This document shows positions 7,825-15,032 of a stretch of DNA of 64,000 bases, one piece after another. The DNA is taken from positions 1 through 64,000 of the forward strand of contig JBCBUE010000008.1 in the NCBI GenBank assembly GCA_039818285.1. Reading direction: 5' to 3'. Numbering within the stretch: the first letter of the stretch is position 1; the number at the start of each line of letters is the position of its first letter. The notes under the pieces were generated by a model. It worked only from the letters and a program-made list of their open reading frames with translations. It ran no database searches and was not told where the DNA came from. The stretch is from JBCBUE01 sp039818285. GTDB lineage: Bacteria > Planctomycetota > Phycisphaerae > Phycisphaerales > Phycisphaeraceae. The position numbers and the translations under genes were made by a program.

Positions 7825-9357
7825 ATGACCGCCTCCCACTCGCAAACCCCGCCCTTCTGGGGCGCCAAGGCCAGCCCTTCCGGGGCCCCCATTCCCGCCC
7901 CCGCCGCCCCCGCGGTCGCGATCGCCCGCGGCGACGGCATCGGGCCGGAGATCATGGACGCCGTCCTCGGCGTGCTGGACGCCGCCCACGCCCGGCTCGA
8001 CCTCCGCGACGTCGAGCTCGGCCGGGCCGTCTACGAGCAGGGCCACGCCTCGGGCATCACCCCCGACGCCTGGGACACCATCCGCTCCGCCGCCGTCCTG
8101 CTCAAGGCCCCCATCACCACGCCCCAGGGCGGCGGCTACAAGTCCCTCAACGTGACCCTCCGCAAGACGCTCGGCCTGTTCGCCAACGTCCGGCCCTGCC
8201 GATCGCTCAGCCCCTTCGTCCCCACCCGATTCCCGGGCATGGACGTCGTCGTCGTCCGCGAGAACGAAGAGGACACTTACGCCGGCATCGAGCACCGCCA
8301 GACCCAGGAAGTCACGCAGTGCCTCAAGCTCATCACCCGGCCCGGGTCTGAACGGATCGTCCGCTACGCCTTCGACTACGCCCGCGCCCACGGCCGAAAG
8401 AAGGTCACCTGCTTCGTGAAGGACAACATCATGAAGCTGACCGACGGCCTGTTCCACGACGCCTTCAAGGCGATCGCCCAGGACTACCCCGACCTCGAGG
8501 CCGACTCGAGGATCATCGACATCGGCGCCGCCCAGCTCGCCGACACGCCCGAACAATTCGACGTCATCGTCACGCCCAACCTCTACGGCGACATCGTCTC
8601 CGACATCGCCGCGCAGATCACCGGTTCCGTCGGGCTCGGCGGGTCGGCCAACATCGGCGAATCGGTCTCCATGTTCGAGGCCATCCACGGCTCGGCCCCC
8701 GATCTCGCCGGGCTCGGCGTTGCCAACCCCTCGGGCCTGCTGCTCGCGGCCGTGCAGATGCTCGTGCACGTCGGCCAGCCCGACGTAGCCGCCCGCGTCC
8801 ACAACGCCTGGCTGCGCACCCTCGAGGACGGCGTCCACACCGCCGACATCGCCAACCCCGACACCACGCACCACCAGGTCGGCACGCTCGACTTCGCCGA
8901 GGCCGTCATCGCCAACCTCGGTCACGAGCCGATCCACCTCGGCCGCGTCGCGTACCACGACGCCAACGCGTCCAACGACGCCCCGGCCGCGACCGTCGCC
9001 CCGACCCAAAAGCAGGACAAGCAGCTCGTCGGCATCGACGTCTTCCTGGACTGGGACGGGCCCGGCCGATCGCCCGAAACCCTCGGCCGGCTCCTCGAAC
9101 CCCTCGCCGGCCCCGAGCTCAAGCTCAAGATGATCACCAACCGAGGCGTCAAGGTCTTCCCCGGCGGGTTCCCCGAGACCTTCTGCACCGACCACTGGCG
9201 ATGCCGGTTCGTCCCCGCCGAGACAAGCTCGATCTCGCGCTACGACGTCCTCAAGCTCCTGCACCGCCTGACCCACCACGGGCTCGACTTCATCAAGACC
9301 GAGCACCTCTACACGTTCGACGGCAAGCCGGGCTACTCGCTCGGCCAGGGCGAATAA
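7825..9357 (+). CDS. icd: NADP-dependent isocitrate dehydrogenase (Thermus/Rickettsia type, long form)
   Basis: Oxidatively decarboxylates isocitrate to 2-oxoglutarate in the TCA cycle. It has the isopropylmalate/isocitrate dehydrogenase signature order: GDGIGPEIM, NVTLRKTLGLFANVRPCRS, VVVRENEEDTYAGIEH, the catalytic KDNIMK lysine segment, VTPNLYGDIVSDIAAQ, and FEAIHGSAPD with downstream NP. An extra C-terminal domain of about 140 residues (after the dehydrogenase fold) gives 510 residues, matching the long Thermus/Rickettsia group rather than the 416-residue E. coli form. The ATG at 7825 has AAGGA upstream and is preferred to the in-frame ATG at 7786. A hairpin terminator follows. NADP preference is taken from the group, not demonstrated here. 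Confidence 0.9.
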   Translation: MTASHSQTPPFWGAKASPSGAPIPAPAAPAVAIARGDGIGPEIMDAVLGVLDAAHARLDLRDVELGRAVYEQGHASGITPDAWDTIRSAAVLLKAPITTPQGGGYKSLNVTLRKTLGLFANVRPCRSLSPFVPTRFPGMDVVVVRENEEDTYAGIEHRQTQEVTQCLKLITRPGSERIVRYAFDYARAHGRKKVTCFVKDNIMKLTDGLFHDAFKAIAQDYPDLEADSRIIDIGAAQLADTPEQFDVIVTPNLYGDIVSDIAAQITGSVGLGGSANIGESVSMFEAIHGSAPDLAGLGVANPSGLLLAAVQMLVHVGQPDVAARVHNAWLRTLEDGVHTADIANPDTTHHQVGTLDFAEAVIANLGHEPIHLGRVAYHDANASNDAPAATVAPTQKQDKQLVGIDVFLDWDGPGRSPETLGRLLEPLAGPELKLKMITNRGVKVFPGGFPETFCTDHWRCRFVPAETSSISRYDVLKLLHRLTHHGLDFIKTEHLYTFDGKPGYSLGQGE

Positions 9358-9383
9358 ACGCCCCTTTCCAGCGCCTTCTTCTC

Positions 9384-9418
9384 ACACCGCCCGCGGCTTC
9401 GGCCGTGGGTGTTTTCTT
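9384..9418 (+). terminator. Rho-independent terminator after icd
   Basis: An imperfect stem (ACACC...CGCGGC pairing with GCCGTGGGTGT, three-base bulge, one G-U pair) closes on a TTCG tetraloop and is followed by GTTTTCTT. It lies about 30 bases after the icd stop codon and before the LarC-like gene. Confidence 0.75.
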
Positions 9419-9438
9419 GCGCCGCTTACACTGCAAGG

Positions 9439-9903
9439 ATGCCGACCGACCGCGTGATCGAGCTCGCCCTCAACCTGGACGACACGACGCCCCAGGTCGT
9501 CGCCCACGCAATCAACGCCCTGCTCGACGCCGGCGCCCTCGACGCCTGGGCGCTGCCCATCACCATGAAAAAGAACCGCCCGGCCGTCACGCTCTCGGCC
9601 CTCTGCCAGCCAGACGACCGCGACCGCCTCGCCCGCCTCGCCCTCGAGCTCACCGGCTCGATGGGGGTCCGCTTTGCGCCGCGCGACCGCCTGATCCTCG
9701 ACCGGCATCACGAAACCATCGACACGCCCTTCGGCCCGATCCGCGTCAAGGTCGGCCGACTCGACGGCCAGACGATCGCCCGCGCCCCCGAGCACGACGA
9801 CGCCCTTGCCGCCGCCCAACGCCACGGCGTGCCGCTGCGGACCGTCCTCGACGCCGCCCGCGCGGCCGACGCCTCAGCCAACCCAGGCGAGACCGCGCCA
9901 TGA
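9439..9903 (+). CDS. free-standing LarC C-terminal domain (nickel-pincer cofactor biosynthesis family)
   Basis: The 154-residue protein matches the C-terminal part of LarC: LNLDDTTPQVVAHAINALLD, then AWALPITMKKNRPAVTLSAL, then a segment where LarC proteins carry their CTP/Mn-binding residues, ending with PFGPIRVKVGRLDGQ. LarC inserts nickel into the pyridinium dithiocarboxylate cofactor of lactate racemase. The N-terminal LarC1 domain is absent, and no larA, larB or larE is nearby, so the function here is uncertain. Start is the ATG at 9439; the stop overlaps the next gene in ATGA. Confidence 0.78.
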   Translation: MPTDRVIELALNLDDTTPQVVAHAINALLDAGALDAWALPITMKKNRPAVTLSALCQPDDRDRLARLALELTGSMGVRFAPRDRLILDRHHETIDTPFGPIRVKVGRLDGQTIARAPEHDDALAAAQRHGVPLRTVLDAARAADASANPGETAP

Positions 9904-10433
9904 CGCTCGCTCAGGCCGCCACCGGCGACGTGCCGTACATCTACCTGCTCATCCCGGGGCTGCTGCTGATCATCGCGTGGCTGTTCTTCTCGATCCGCGG
10001 CCGACGCAAACGCAACGCCGCCGATCCCTCGATGTCGGCGACCGACCAGATCGAACGCAACCGCCAGCTCCGCGGGATGCGCGGCGACCTCGAGACGATC
10101 ATGGTCGAGATCGAGCAGATGGCCAAGCGCGTCGGCCACCAGCTCGACGCCAAGGCCGTCCGCCTCGAGCACCTGCTCAACCAGGCCGACCTCAAGATCG
10201 CTCAGCTCGAACGCGACCAGAACGACCACCCACCGGCCGCCACCGCCCCGCTCGACACCCCCGACCCCAGCGACCCGCCCCCGGAGAAGCCGACCGACCA
10301 AGCCGCCGACACCGACCGCCGCCGACGCATCTACGAGCTCGCCGACGCCGGCCGTGACGCCCACGAGATCGCCCTCGAGCTCAACGAGATGCCCGGCACC
10401 GTCGAGCTGATCCTCAACCTCCGACAAGCCTAA
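9900..10433 (+). CDS. membrane-anchored coiled-coil protein with C-terminal HTH-like segment (DUF6115/DUF2802-like)
   Basis: The 177-residue product has one N-terminal membrane span (residues about 12-32, IYLLIPGLLLIIAWLFFSI), a basic stop-transfer stretch, a coiled coil at about 48-115, a Pro-rich linker and a C-terminal segment RIYELADAGRDAHEIALELN followed by GTVELILNL. The last piece resembles the end of DUF6115/DUF2802 proteins, which are small inner-membrane proteins of unknown role. It is translationally coupled to the LarC-like gene through ATGA at 9900. Function unknown. Confidence 0.68.
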   Translation: MTLAQAATGDVPYIYLLIPGLLLIIAWLFFSIRGRRKRNAADPSMSATDQIERNRQLRGMRGDLETIMVEIEQMAKRVGHQLDAKAVRLEHLLNQADLKIAQLERDQNDHPPAATAPLDTPDPSDPPPEKPTDQAADTDRRRRIYELADAGRDAHEIALELNEMPGTVELILNLRQA

Positions 10434-10482
10434 ACTCTTCGTCCCACTCCTGACCCTCAGCCCCTCCGACCCCACTCCCCGC

Positions 10483-11367
10483 ATGAGCCTCACCCTCCAA
10501 GGCGCGATGACCGCTCTCGTGACGCCCTTCCGCGACGGGGCGGTCGACCACGATCGGCTTCGCCAGAACATCGACTTCCAGATCGAGCACGGCATCGACG
10601 GCCTCGTGCCCGTCGGCACCACCGGCGAGTCGCCCACGCTCTCGCACGAGGAGCACGACGCCGTCATCGACACGACCGTGCAGCAGGCCGCCGGTCGCGT
10701 GCCCGTCATCGCCGGCACCGGGTCGAACTCGACCGCCGAGGCCCTGCGCCTCACGCAACACGCCAAGCAGGTCGGCGCCGACGCCGCGCTGATGGTCAAC
10801 CCGTACTACAACAAGCCGTCGCAGGAGGGCCTGTACCGCCACTTCATGACCGTCGCCGACGCGGTCGACCTGCCGATCGTGCTCTACAACATCCCCGGCC
10901 GCACCAACGTCACGATGTCGCCCGACACGGCCGTCCGACTCGGCGAACACGCCAACGTCGTCGCAATCAAGGAAGCCACCGGCTCGCTCGACATCGCCTC
11001 GGAGATCGCCGGCGCCTGCGACCTCACGATCCTCTCGGGCGACGACTCGATGACCCTGCCCCTGATGAGCATCGGCGGCGAGGGCGTGATCAGCGTGCTC
11101 AGCAACCTGATGCCCGACCGCGTCACGGCCCTGACCAACGCGGCGCTGGCCGGCGACTTCCCCGCCGCGCGCGAACACCACCTGTCGCTCTTCGCGATCT
11201 GCAAGGGCCTGCTCACCCTCGACACCAACCCCATCCCCATCAAGACGGCGATGCACCTCGTCGGCACCGACACGGGCGAAGTCCGCCTGCCGCTGGTGCC
11301 GATGGAAGACATCAAGCGTGCACGGCTCGCGACGCTGCTCGCCGAGTCCGGCGCGGTCTTGGCCTGA
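10483..11367 (+). CDS. dapA: 4-hydroxy-tetrahydrodipicolinate synthase
   Basis: DapA condenses pyruvate with aspartate semialdehyde in the lysine and meso-diaminopimelate pathway. The 294-residue TIM-barrel protein has ALVTPFRDG, the VGTTGES motif (Thr46, Thr47), VNPYYNKPSQEGLYRHF, the catalytic Tyr135 in YNIPGRT and the Schiff-base Lys163 in VAIKEATG. Length and residues are typical of the family. It lies 49 bases after the membrane protein gene on the same strand and may be in the same transcript. No other dap gene is nearby. Confidence 0.96.
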   Translation: MSLTLQGAMTALVTPFRDGAVDHDRLRQNIDFQIEHGIDGLVPVGTTGESPTLSHEEHDAVIDTTVQQAAGRVPVIAGTGSNSTAEALRLTQHAKQVGADAALMVNPYYNKPSQEGLYRHFMTVADAVDLPIVLYNIPGRTNVTMSPDTAVRLGEHANVVAIKEATGSLDIASEIAGACDLTILSGDDSMTLPLMSIGGEGVISVLSNLMPDRVTALTNAALAGDFPAAREHHLSLFAICKGLLTLDTNPIPIKTAMHLVGTDTGEVRLPLVPMEDIKRARLATLLAESGAVLA

Positions 11368-11376
11368 GCGCCGGGA

Positions 11377-12168
11377 TCAGGCCCGCCGTCGCAGCCCGCA
11401 AGCCGCTAGGCCCGCCGCAACCAAGATCAACGACGCCGGCTCAGGCACGACGATCACGTCGATGCCGACGGACTCCACCGCAAAACCGCCAAGGTCGAGC
11501 ACCTCGATCACGAACGTGTACTCGCCCGGCGCGTCGGGATCGAACGACGGGAAAGCGGGCGGGGTGTAGGCCGCGTTCGCGGGAACGCCGTTGAAGAACA
11601 GCAGGTTCTGCGAGTCCTGGAAGATATCGCTGGTCGCCGTCGTCGTCCGCGTATCGGGGTCAATCGGTGGGAAGGTCGAGGCCAACGACAGATCGATCAC
11701 GCCGAGTTCGCTCAGAGGCGTCTCGGCCGCCGGGTCAAAATCGATCAGCAGGTTGAACTGCAGGTCCGTGAGCAGCGGCGGGTCGGTCGGTGTGGTCCCC
11801 GATACCGCCGAGACTTCCGCGTAGAAATTGAAGTTCCACTTCGCGCCCTCGGCCGAGGTGCCGCTGGGCGTGTTGCTCCCCGTCTCCGGCGCGAAGTACT
11901 TGCCGAAGTCCAGCGGGCTGACGCCGGGCGTGACGGTCGGGTTGTCAAACCGCTGGCTGGCGGACAGTGCGATCCTGACTTCGTACGCGTCATCGGGGCC
12001 GAAGAAGAACTGCTGAGACGCCGCCACCTCGTCGTTCGGGATCCCCGAGCCAGCGAAAGTCGCGTTCGGGAACGGGCCAAAGGCGTCGAACCGGGGCACT
12101 TGGTTGTCGGCGGCAACCGACGGAACCGTGCCGAGGGCGAACATCAGGGTGAGAGCGTGGCGTTTCAT
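11377..12168 (-). CDS. secreted protein with PEP-CTERM sorting signal
   Basis: The 263-residue protein has an N-terminal signal peptide (MKRHALTLMFALGTVPSVAA), a mature part rich in Thr, Pro, Asp and Phe with few Lys or Cys, and a classical C-terminal tripartite signal: VPEP, a hydrophobic stretch (ASLILVAAGLAACG) and a terminal LRRR. Such proteins are exported and processed by an exosortase. The ATG at 12168 is preceded by GGGAGGAAC. The mature region was not assigned to a domain. It is convergent with dapA; the upstream 300 bases hold its AT-rich promoter region. Confidence 0.85.
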   Translation of the reverse strand: MKRHALTLMFALGTVPSVAADNQVPRFDAFGPFPNATFAGSGIPNDEVAASQQFFFGPDDAYEVRIALSASQRFDNPTVTPGVSPLDFGKYFAPETGSNTPSGTSAEGAKWNFNFYAEVSAVSGTTPTDPPLLTDLQFNLLIDFDPAAETPLSELGVIDLSLASTFPPIDPDTRTTTATSDIFQDSQNLLFFNGVPANAAYTPPAFPSFDPDAPGEYTFVIEVLDLGGFAVESVGIDVIVVPEPASLILVAAGLAACGLRRRA

Positions 12169-12479
12169 GTGTTCCTCCCAGGAAGCAAACTCAAAAGTCG
12201 GACCTTTGCGAGCACGCCTTGCGGGCCTGGCGACAAAGGCATTGCGTGAATTTAATGATGCACCGTAGTTGCCGGCGACGGGGGTTCTCAACCCGAAGAC
12301 CGCGTACTCATGAAAACCAAACAAACTCATTCATTCTTTGTTTACTGATAGCTGACTGCGCACAACTTGCCGCCCGTCTCCTTGCTTTGCTCGTCGCTTG
12401 CTATTGCGTGTGAGTAGGCCGGCCGGAGCGCCCATGACACAACATCGAGTCCACGCAAACGTCGAGCTATTATTCATCG
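12169..12479. other. 311-base intergenic region between divergent PEP-CTERM and pdxH genes
   Basis: This spacer is clearly less GC-rich than its flanks. It includes an inverted repeat (AAACAAA at 12319-12325 and TTTGTTT at 12337-12343) and a TATTAT at 12470-12475 just before pdxH. Both divergent genes probably use promoters here. No convincing ORF or RNA gene was seen. Confidence 0.5.
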
Positions 12480-13229
12480 ATGGCCGGCATCCTGGACCTC
12501 TTCCGTCGATCAACCCCCGACCGCCCGGCCCCGACGACCGAGTCGGCCAGCCATCCCCCGGGATCGATCGAATCGATGCGGAAGGCCTATCGCACGGGCG
12601 AGCTGGTCGAGGATCAGGCGCCGGCGGGCGACCCATGGCCGCTGTTTCGCGAGTGGTTCGGCGAGGCCGTCGAGACGGCACGACAACACCGATGGGCCGA
12701 GCCGAACGCGGTCACGCTGGCGACGGCGGACGCGGACGGGACGCCGGCGGCGCGCGTCGTGCTGCTCAAGGGGTTGGACGCGGGGCTGATCTTCTACACC
12801 AACTACGCCTCGGCCAAGGGGCGGGCGCTGGCAAGCAACCCGGTGGCGTGCCTGAACTTCTTCTGGCCGTGGCTGGAACGGCAGGTGCGTTTCACCGGGC
12901 CGGTGGAGAAGCTGGGCCGTGAGGCGTCGGAAGCCTACTTCCGATCGCGGCCGCACGGCTCGCAGCTGGGGGCTTTGCTCTCCGAGCAGTCGCGCGAGGT
13001 CGAAGACCGCGCGTCGCTGGACGTTCGCCTGGAGGAGTTGGAGGTGGCGTACCCGAAGGACGATCCCGATCGGCCGGTGCCGATGCCCGATCACTGGGGC
13101 GGGTATCGGTTGACGCCGGTGGAGGTCGAGTTCTGGCAGGGCCGCGACAACCGCGTGCACGACCGGCTGGTGTATCGGCGTGACTCGATCGAGACGCCGA
13201 CGTTTATGCGGACGCGGTTGCAGCCGTGA
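12480..13229 (+). CDS. pdxH: pyridoxamine 5'-phosphate oxidase
   Basis: PdxH uses FMN and oxygen to make pyridoxal 5'-phosphate from pyridoxine or pyridoxamine phosphate. Family motifs are complete: MRKAYRTGEL near the start, ADADGTPAARVVLLKGLD, FYTNYASAKGRALASNP (FMN site), WLERQVRFTGPVEKL, YFRSRPHGSQLGA, and VEFWQGRDNRVHDRLVYRR near the C-terminus. The 249-residue length is slightly longer than usual because of an N-terminal extension of about 30 residues. The start ATG at 12480 lies only a few bases after a TATTAT -10-like element, so the message may have a very short leader. Confidence 0.95.
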   Translation: MAGILDLFRRSTPDRPAPTTESASHPPGSIESMRKAYRTGELVEDQAPAGDPWPLFREWFGEAVETARQHRWAEPNAVTLATADADGTPAARVVLLKGLDAGLIFYTNYASAKGRALASNPVACLNFFWPWLERQVRFTGPVEKLGREASEAYFRSRPHGSQLGALLSEQSREVEDRASLDVRLEELEVAYPKDDPDRPVPMPDHWGGYRLTPVEVEFWQGRDNRVHDRLVYRRDSIETPTFMRTRLQP

Positions 13230-13245
13230 TGGATTGGTCGATCGC

Positions 13246-13273
13246 CCTGCTTTGACCCGAAGGGCAAAGCAGG
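13246..13273. repeat. perfect 9-bp hairpin between convergent pdxH and DUF2256 genes
   Basis: CCTGCTTTG at 13246-13254 pairs perfectly with CAAAGCAGG at 13265-13273 around a ten-base loop. It lies 17 bases after the pdxH stop and has no U-run, so it may act as a bidirectional mRNA 3' structure or be part of a palindromic repeat family. Confidence 0.65.
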
Positions 13274-13278
13274 TTCGG

Positions 13279-13308
13279 CACACCTTGCCGCTTCGCGGCC
13301 AAGGTGTG
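13279..13308. repeat. second perfect hairpin, adjacent to the first
   Basis: CACACCTTG at 13279-13287 pairs perfectly with CAAGGTGTG at 13300-13308, with an inner CCG/CGG stem around CTTCG. Only five bases separate it from the preceding hairpin. Together they fill the convergent gap. Confidence 0.65.
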
Positions 13309-13318
13309 GCACCCGCGA

Positions 13319-13492
13319 TTAAACATGAGTCGACTTGCCGGCGGCGCAGCGTTTCGAGCAGTGCTTGACGTTGGGCCAGTCGCGTTCCCACTTCTTGCGC
13401 CACGCGAAGGCTCGGCCACACGTCGGGCAGACCTTGGTCGGCAGGCCGGGTCGGCCGCCGCGGCCCTCGGCCAATGGCTTACGGGTCTTCAC
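13319..13492 (-). CDS. DUF2256 small zinc-ribbon-like protein
   Basis: A 57-residue protein with LPTKVCPTCGRAFAWRKKW and later KHCSKRCAAGK, giving the C-x2-C ... C-x3-C arrangement and the RKKW signature of DUF2256. This family is often encoded next to photolyase/cryptochrome genes; here the photolyase gene lies 1.5 kb away across the SDR gene. The start is GTG at 13492, which overlaps the SDR stop in GTGA, indicating translational coupling. Function is unknown. Confidence 0.85.
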   Translation of the reverse strand: MKTRKPLAEGRGGRPGLPTKVCPTCGRAFAWRKKWERDWPNVKHCSKRCAAGKSTHV

Positions 13493-14979
13493 GCCGCCTC
13501 CGCGGCGCCGGTGTCCGTGACGTCGTCGGCCGCGCGTCGCCGAGCCAGCTTCTCGGCGTCGGCGACGATCGCCTTGGTCATGTCGGTGAAGATGAACAGG
13601 TGGACGGGGTACAGGCTCCACCAATACAGCCAGCCGGGCAGGCCCAGCGGGTCGAAGATCGCGGTCTGGCGGAGGTAGGTCTGGCCGTCGCGTTCGATCG
13701 CCTCGAACTGCAGCCACGCCCGGCCGGGCACCTTCATCTCGGCCCGCAACCGCAGCAGCCGCGGGGGGTCGAGCGCCTCGACCCGCCAGAAGTCCAGCGT
13801 CTCGCCGGTGAGCAACTCCGTCGGGTGGCGCCGGCCGCGGCGCAGGCCCGGCCCGCCGACCGCCTTGTCCATCCAGCCGCGCAGCACCCACGCCCATCGC
13901 CACGTCAGCCACCCCTTCTCCCCGCCGAGGCTCGTGAACGCGTCGAACAGGCACCGCGGCGAGCAGTCGGCGCGGCGGGTGCGCACCTCGTGGATCAGCC
14001 CCTCGCGGTCCTGCAGTTCGACCGTCGGCCCGTCGCCGACCGCCCCGCTCCACCGCGTCTCGATGTCGCCGACGTCGATCTTCTTGAGGGCCAGCTCGAC
14101 CGCGGTGCGGTACGGGATCGGGTCGATATCGGGGAAGAGTTCGCGGGCCCTGGCCGTGTCGGCGTGCAGCGGGCGGCACATCCCCTCGACCAGCGGCACG
14201 GCGAGTCGGTTCGTGATGGGCGTGACAAACCCGACCCAACGCGCCGCCAGTCCGGGAGCCAACACCGGCGTCGCGATGATCCAACGGCGGTGCCCGCGCA
14301 CGGCCGCGTACTGCGTCATCATTTCGCGGAACCTCAGCCGATCGCCCGCGACGTCCACGATCCCCGCCGCCTCGCCCAGCGCCTCGGCCCGCTCCATCGC
14401 CGCGATCAGGTAGCTCATCATGTCGCGCACCGCGATGCAGTCCACTTCGTTGTTCACCCACCTCGGCGTCACCATGACCGGCAGACGCTCGGTCAGGTAA
14501 CGCACCATCTCGAAGCTCGCCGAGCCCGAGCCGATGATCGGCCCGGCGCGCAGCTCGGTCGTCGGCAGCCGAGCGCGGAGGATCGCGCCGACCTCGGCTC
14601 GGCTCTCCAGGTGCTTGCTGACAAAGCCGCTGCCCTTCGGCACGAGCCCGCCGAGATAAACGACGTGCTTGACGCCGGCGTTGGCGCAGGCGATGGCGAA
14701 GTTCTCGGCCAGCAGGCGGTCGTGGGCGCGGAAGTCGGGCGTGTCGACCATCGAGTGCACGAGGTAATACGCCGCGTCAACGCCCTCGACGGCCTTGGCC
14801 AGCGAAGCCTTGTCCGACAGGTCGGCCTCGACGATCTCCTTGACGACACCCGCCCACGGTCGACCCGCCAGGCGGGCCTTATCGCGGACCATCACGCGGA
14901 CGTCGTGGCCTCGCTCGACGAGGCGCGGGGCGAGGCGCCCGCCGATATACCCCGTGCCGCCGGTGACCAGGACTCGCAT
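13489..14979 (-). CDS. SDR-family NAD(P)-binding protein with C-terminal DUF2867
   Basis: The 496-residue protein starts with an extended-SDR Rossmann fold (TGGTGYIGGRLAPRLVERGH, then DLSDKASLAKAVEGVDAAYY and HVVYLGGLVPKG) covering about 300 residues. The rest corresponds to DUF2867, with FWRVEALDPPRLLRLRAEMK, ending in a hydrophobic WLYWWSLYPVHLFIF segment that may contact membrane. Proteins of this architecture are common beside photolyase-related genes, but the reaction is unknown. The start ATG is at 14979, 53 bases from the divergent photolyase start. The DUF2256 gene overlaps its stop codon. Confidence 0.88.
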   Translation of the reverse strand: MRVLVTGGTGYIGGRLAPRLVERGHDVRVMVRDKARLAGRPWAGVVKEIVEADLSDKASLAKAVEGVDAAYYLVHSMVDTPDFRAHDRLLAENFAIACANAGVKHVVYLGGLVPKGSGFVSKHLESRAEVGAILRARLPTTELRAGPIIGSGSASFEMVRYLTERLPVMVTPRWVNNEVDCIAVRDMMSYLIAAMERAEALGEAAGIVDVAGDRLRFREMMTQYAAVRGHRRWIIATPVLAPGLAARWVGFVTPITNRLAVPLVEGMCRPLHADTARARELFPDIDPIPYRTAVELALKKIDVGDIETRWSGAVGDGPTVELQDREGLIHEVRTRRADCSPRCLFDAFTSLGGEKGWLTWRWAWVLRGWMDKAVGGPGLRRGRRHPTELLTGETLDFWRVEALDPPRLLRLRAEMKVPGRAWLQFEAIERDGQTYLRQTAIFDPLGLPGWLYWWSLYPVHLFIFTDMTKAIVADAEKLARRRAADDVTDTGAAEAA

Positions 14980-15032
14980 GCGTCACTGTAGCGCGGCCGG
15001 CCGCCGCGGCGGATCGCCGCCTACAACCCTCC

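Noticed and set aside
12470..12480. pdxH as a proven leaderless transcript
   Set aside because: The TATTAT fits a -10 close to the ATG, but no convincing -35 is present, so the claim is left as a possibility in the annotation only.
13246..13308. CRISPR-like repeats or tRNA-like structure in the convergent gap
   Set aside because: Only two different stems are present, with no repeated unit or spacers and no tRNA T-arm or anticodon arm.
13319..14461. 380-codon minus frame containing the DUF2256 protein at its end
   Set aside because: The upper part is an alternative frame of the SDR gene. Only the last 57 codons, from the GTG at 13492, match a protein family.
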